A stretch of 64,000 bases of DNA from Cordia subcordata (Eukaryota > Streptophyta > Magnoliopsida > Boraginales > Cordiaceae): NCBI GenBank assembly GCA_028554755.1, contig JAPTOF010000016.1:13071001-13135000 (forward strand). The letters run 5' to 3'. Made by a program: the position numbers and the translations under genes. Within the stretch, counting starts at the first letter, position 1; every line of letters starts with the position of its first letter. Under the pieces are notes generated by a model, which ran no database searches, was not told the DNA's origin, and was given only the letters and a program-made list of their open reading frames with translations. Positions 61,401 to 64,000 of this stretch are shown piece after piece.

Positions 61401-62256
61401 TATTTTAAAATGATTTGATTAGCTATCCTCAATTTGAGCACCCTCTTTTCTTTTTTGGGTAGTTAATTAATAACTTCATACTTTGAAATTCTAATTTGCA
61501 CATTAAAATTAATGTTTTAATTTTGTCTATTTTTAGTTGCTAAGATTTATTGTTGTTGCAATAATTTCAAATTAATGTTGTTGAATTAATCAATAATTAA
61601 TAAGCAACTAAACATTTTTTAACTCAACAAAGTATCAAAAAAGCCCAACCTAAAAAACCCCACATCCGAAAATCCGATACCTGGCTGAATAATTACTTTT
61701 ATACTATCCAATCGGGTTTTAATTTTCCTCATCAGAACCCAAAAATCCAATTTCGAAAAACTGATTATCTGAAAATCCGTTCTGATTTCCGTCCCTAGTT
61801 AGAGTACATGGATAATATACAATTTACTCCTTTTTTTTTTTTAAAAATCTATGAGCACTAAAACATTCTCCCATAAAAATACCCTTATTTTTAGTTAATG
61901 GTGATTAGAAAATAATAGAAAAAAGAGGCAATTGTGTTACCTTAGAAAGCACAATGGGGTAATATGGTAAATTTTGAAAACGTACGGATAATCACCTAAC
62001 TAGACAAACCACATTTATAATAAGCTAATTAGGTAAATTGTGCCACCTCTTAAAAAGCACAATAGATAATATGATAAGTTTTAAAACATTGGAGTAATCA
62101 ACTAATTAATTTGACAAACCATAGGGGACTAATGTATATTTTATCATTTTGCGAAAAAAATTTCATACATTAGGCTGATATATCCAACATTTTGCAATTG
62201 TGGAACTCTGTAAGCAGAATACATGCGGTAAAACAAACAGAAGCACAGGGATACAT

Positions 62257-62287
<31 letters not shown>

Positions 62288-62455
62288 GATAATTTGAAAC
62301 CATAAAAATTTGAAAATTGTAGCTGAAAAATGTCAGAAAGTAACCCAGGGCCATACCAAGATGTTGCAATTGATACATCTCTTGTTCTCTGGAAGCATCA
62401 ACAGACCACGAATGGTCTTTTCAATTCTTTCTTCTTCTTTATTCCGCTGCGACAT
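55477..62455 (-). CDS. ArfGAP-domain protein, AGD14-like
   Basis: Thirteen coding exons close in phase: 62455-62357, 59777-59716, 59600-59513, 59434-59373, 59293-59200, 59083-58568, 57647-57093, 56897-56754, 56669-56556, 56416-56333, 55988-55856, 55747-55714 and 55615-55477. Together they give 2,124 nt and 707 residues. Residues 1-135 are an ArfGAP domain with the zinc finger C27-x2-C30-x16-C47-x2-C50, followed by SGIHREFTHRVKS, whose R55 is the expected catalytic arginine. The rest is low-complexity: R/S-rich at about 140-260, S/A/T-rich at 308-540, then an NPF motif (591-593) and a C-terminal NPFG. NPF motifs are known ligands of EH-domain endocytic proteins. The plan matches Arabidopsis AGD14. 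The family stimulates GTP hydrolysis by Arf GTPases in vesicle traffic. Exon 12 is only 34 nt and its acceptor was chosen to keep the frame, so it is the least certain. No breaks are seen. Confidence 0.92.
60327..62150. mobile_element. Nest of inverted-repeat elements in intron 1
   Basis: The outer arms match in reverse complement over about 110 bp. The left arm reads GTAAAATGCACGTTACCCTA...TGTTTTAAAACTTGCCA; the right arm, reversed, reads ATAAAATATACATTAGTCCC...TGTTTTAAAACTTATCA. Inside, a second inverted repeat (about 60500-60859, continuing after 61798) has TTGTACTCT, TATGTACACCATA and AGTATCAAAATTAGCTAA on one arm, with reversed copies on the other. The hAT-like element listed separately is inserted in this second repeat. 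Confidence 0.65.
60860..61797. mobile_element. hAT-like non-autonomous element
   Basis: The 938-bp insertion begins TAGGGATGGAAATTTGGAT. It ends with the reverse of TAGGGACGGAAATCAGAAC. Both ends agree with the (C/T)AGGGATG-type ends of the Ac/hAT superfamily. It is flanked by an 8-bp target-site duplication with one mismatch (GTTAGCGT and GTTAGAGT), the length expected for hAT. Subterminal GAACCC and GGGTT words recur on both sides. No transposase is encoded. Confidence 0.8.
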
Positions 62456-63045
62456 TTTACCTAGACCAATCAATAAACTAATTAATAACTTTATCTGGCA
62501 CTTTTATTCAGTAGGATGAAAAAAACACTCAATTAGCAATCATATATGGTTGATAAATGTTTTCAACCTTGCTAAATTACATTTTCAATCTGAAAGTACC
62601 TTAATAATATAAACATTTTCAGAAAAGAATGTTATAGAAAAAATACAATAAAACTATCTTTGTATCACGATTGCAAGTATATAACATCAAAAGGACATGC
62701 ATTATCATCAAAGAGGTTGCTAAAGAAACACTAAAAGATACCCAAACTAGAGAATTAATTTTCTCAGTGTTTCATGGGCATGAAAATTTGTCACCAACCA
62801 TTTTCTTCTTTAATTTGTTGTTTTTTATTGTCTCAACTACTTTTTTACTATAAACCGATATTCTCGATATCAGTTTAGAAATTAATCAGTGTTAGGTTCG
62901 AAACTAACCATTATCTATTTAAAAACATTAAAATTATTCATGTCTAAGACTAAAAAACAAACCCCACATGTACGTGAGGGGTGTATAAACCAATATCTTT
63001 TTTATATGTTAAAACTTTTAAATAAAAGATAAATTTAATACTTAC

Positions 63046-63260
63046 CGATAAAATTTACGATGAACTCTTGCTTGAAATGTGGTTAAATTCCATTTTAAAT
63101 ACAAACTTTAAGCACATGGAAATGGTGGAAGTAGATTGTATAGATTGTGCATGGGCACATGCAGGCTAGGCATGAGAGGACGAAGAGGAAGGTGTGTGTT
63201 TGAAGGAGAGGGATTAAAAGAGGCATTTACTTCGAAAGGTGCGGAGGGAATATTGGCTGT
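63046..63260 (-). other. Probable 5'-UTR exon of the ArfGAP gene
   Basis: On the minus strand a pyrimidine-rich leader (CTCTCCTTCAAACACACACC) runs to a donor TATCG/GTAAGT at 63044-63045. The matching acceptor TGGTCTAG lies at 62461-62462, five bases before the ATG. The 585-bp intron between them is AT-rich and shows no coding exon. The transcription start is an estimate. Confidence 0.5.
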
Positions 63261-63286
63261 TTTGATGGTTAGGTAACCATTTTCCA

Positions 63287-63300
63287 TTATTTTTTTATAC
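63287..63300 (-). promoter_or_regulatory. Candidate TATA box of the ArfGAP gene
   Basis: The minus strand reads AGTATAAAAAAATAATG about 30-40 bp above the inferred leader. A CCAAT word lies just downstream of it at about 63251. The region is AT-rich, so this is a weak call. Confidence 0.35.
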
Positions 63301-63446
63301 TAAACAAGTCAAACTAACATTGTACAATATTTTACAAGACAAAGATTCTCGTTAGCTGCTTGGGGGTTGTCCGAAGTTTTAGTTTCTTTATTTGTTTGTA
63401 TATCTATTCCATCTCCCAATGCACACCAAACATCACAATGCAACTT

Positions 63447-63674
63447 TATTTTAGCACCTTGAATTGCATCAGTGATTGTCAATAAGATATATGCAGGGGT
63501 GAAATCAGGACTCAATAGTCCAGGCAGGCGTGTGTGTGAGTGTGTGTATACATATATATATATTATATATATATATATCTTTATCTTAGCACCTTGAATT
63601 GCATCAGTGATTTTCAATGAGATAGATGCAAGGGTGAAATCAGGACTCAATAGTCCAGGCAGGTGTGTGTGAGA

Positions 63675-63707
<33 letters not shown>

Positions 63708-63715
63708 TTTTATAT
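63447..63715. repeat. Tandem duplication of about 130 bp with (GT)n(TA)n tails
   Basis: Two copies read TTAGCACCTTGAATTGCATC, GGGGTGAAATCAGGACTCAA / AGGGTGAAATCAGGACTCAA, then TAGTCCAGGCAGG. Each ends in a GTGTGTGAG run passing into (TA)n. The minus strand is open across both copies (63309-63782), but the peptide repeats with the DNA and I do not take it for a gene. Confidence 0.85.
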
Positions 63716-64000
63716 AAATTAAAAAATAATTACAAAAATATGTAATAGTTAATATAAAAATTAATGAAATTTTAAGACACACAAAAAAATAAATAAATAA
63801 CTATAATTCTGCAAAAAAAAATAAATAACTATAACAATTGTAAATAGAACTATGATTCATAATTGTCTCTAGTGTTTGCGGGTAAAATAGATCAGTGCAA
63901 AAAATTTTTGAATTTGAGACTTAAAAAAATTCTATTTCAAAATGGATTTGAGTCGGAAAGTTTTCGTCCCAAAAACCCTCGTCTCAAATTTTGAGATAGA

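Larger units (their letters stand above)
59778..62356 (-). other. Intron 1 of the ArfGAP gene, filled with nested elements
   Basis: This 2.58 kb intron separates the first and second halves of the zinc finger (C27/C30 from C47/C50). About 1.8 kb of it is inverted-repeat DNA (60327-62150). A (CA)n(TA)n microsatellite lies at about 62257-62287, 70 bp from exon 1. Confidence 0.85.

Noticed and set aside
63309..63782. 157-residue minus-strand open frame
   Set aside because: The peptide contains the same block twice because the DNA is a tandem duplication with (TA)n read as YIYIYI. No recognisable domain.

Overview
This is a 64 kb window of plant nuclear DNA, most likely from a eudicot. It is AT-rich, its genes have many small exons with GT-AG introns, and the space between genes is filled by nested LTR retrotransposons, LINE fragments, long-terminal-inverted-repeat (TIR) DNA elements and MITEs. 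I saw no bacterial, organellar or viral gene and no tRNA or rRNA gene. The species cannot be named from the sequence alone.

Three intact protein-coding genes were reconstructed exon by exon. All lie on the minus strand and all exon phases close without a break. (1) 6061-10727 encodes a 314-residue CHY/CTCHY/RING zinc-finger E3 ubiquitin ligase of the RCHY1/MIEL1 type. A long 5'-UTR intron leads to a TATA box near 13.8 kb. (2) 41672-45036 encodes a 669-residue MULE-transposase-derived protein with a SWIM zinc finger, with a probable 5'-UTR exon and TATA box near 46.0 kb. (3) 55477-62455 encodes a 707-residue ArfGAP of the AGD14 type, with a probable 5'-UTR exon near 63.1-63.3 kb. The genes look independent: a ubiquitin ligase, a domesticated transposase and a vesicle-traffic GAP.

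Layout. 1-5.2 kb holds MITEs, a long-TIR element and a LINE scrap. 5.4-13.9 kb is the E3 ligase gene; one intron carries a 1.4 kb foldback Mutator-like element with a perfect 9-bp target-site duplication (TSD), and another carries a 217-bp tandem duplication that copied a splice acceptor. 13.9-22.3 kb has no gene, only AT-rich DNA and tandem repeats. 22318-33345 is a complete Athila-group LTR element with a perfect 5-bp TSD. It has only decayed gag-protease remnants and three further transposons nested inside it. 33.4-41.6 kb holds a Ty3-type gag remnant, possible pseudogene pieces and unassigned exon-like segments. 41.7-46.4 kb is the SWIM gene and its promoter. 48-52.8 kb is a decayed copia element interrupted by a small LTR element and by a solo LTR (perfect 5-bp TSD), followed by a LINE tail. 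53-55.1 kb holds tandem repeats and a MITE. 55.5-63.3 kb is the ArfGAP gene, whose first intron holds a nest of inverted-repeat elements including a hAT-like element with an 8-bp TSD.

I did not find a clearly new gene system. The strongest leads are the foldback element inside the E3 ligase gene, the gag-protease-only Athila element with datable nesting, the domesticated transposase gene with a duplicated promoter segment, and a frame-neutral 84-nt intron in the ArfGAP gene. Exon borders were read by eye from splice consensus and protein-family pattern, not from transcripts.
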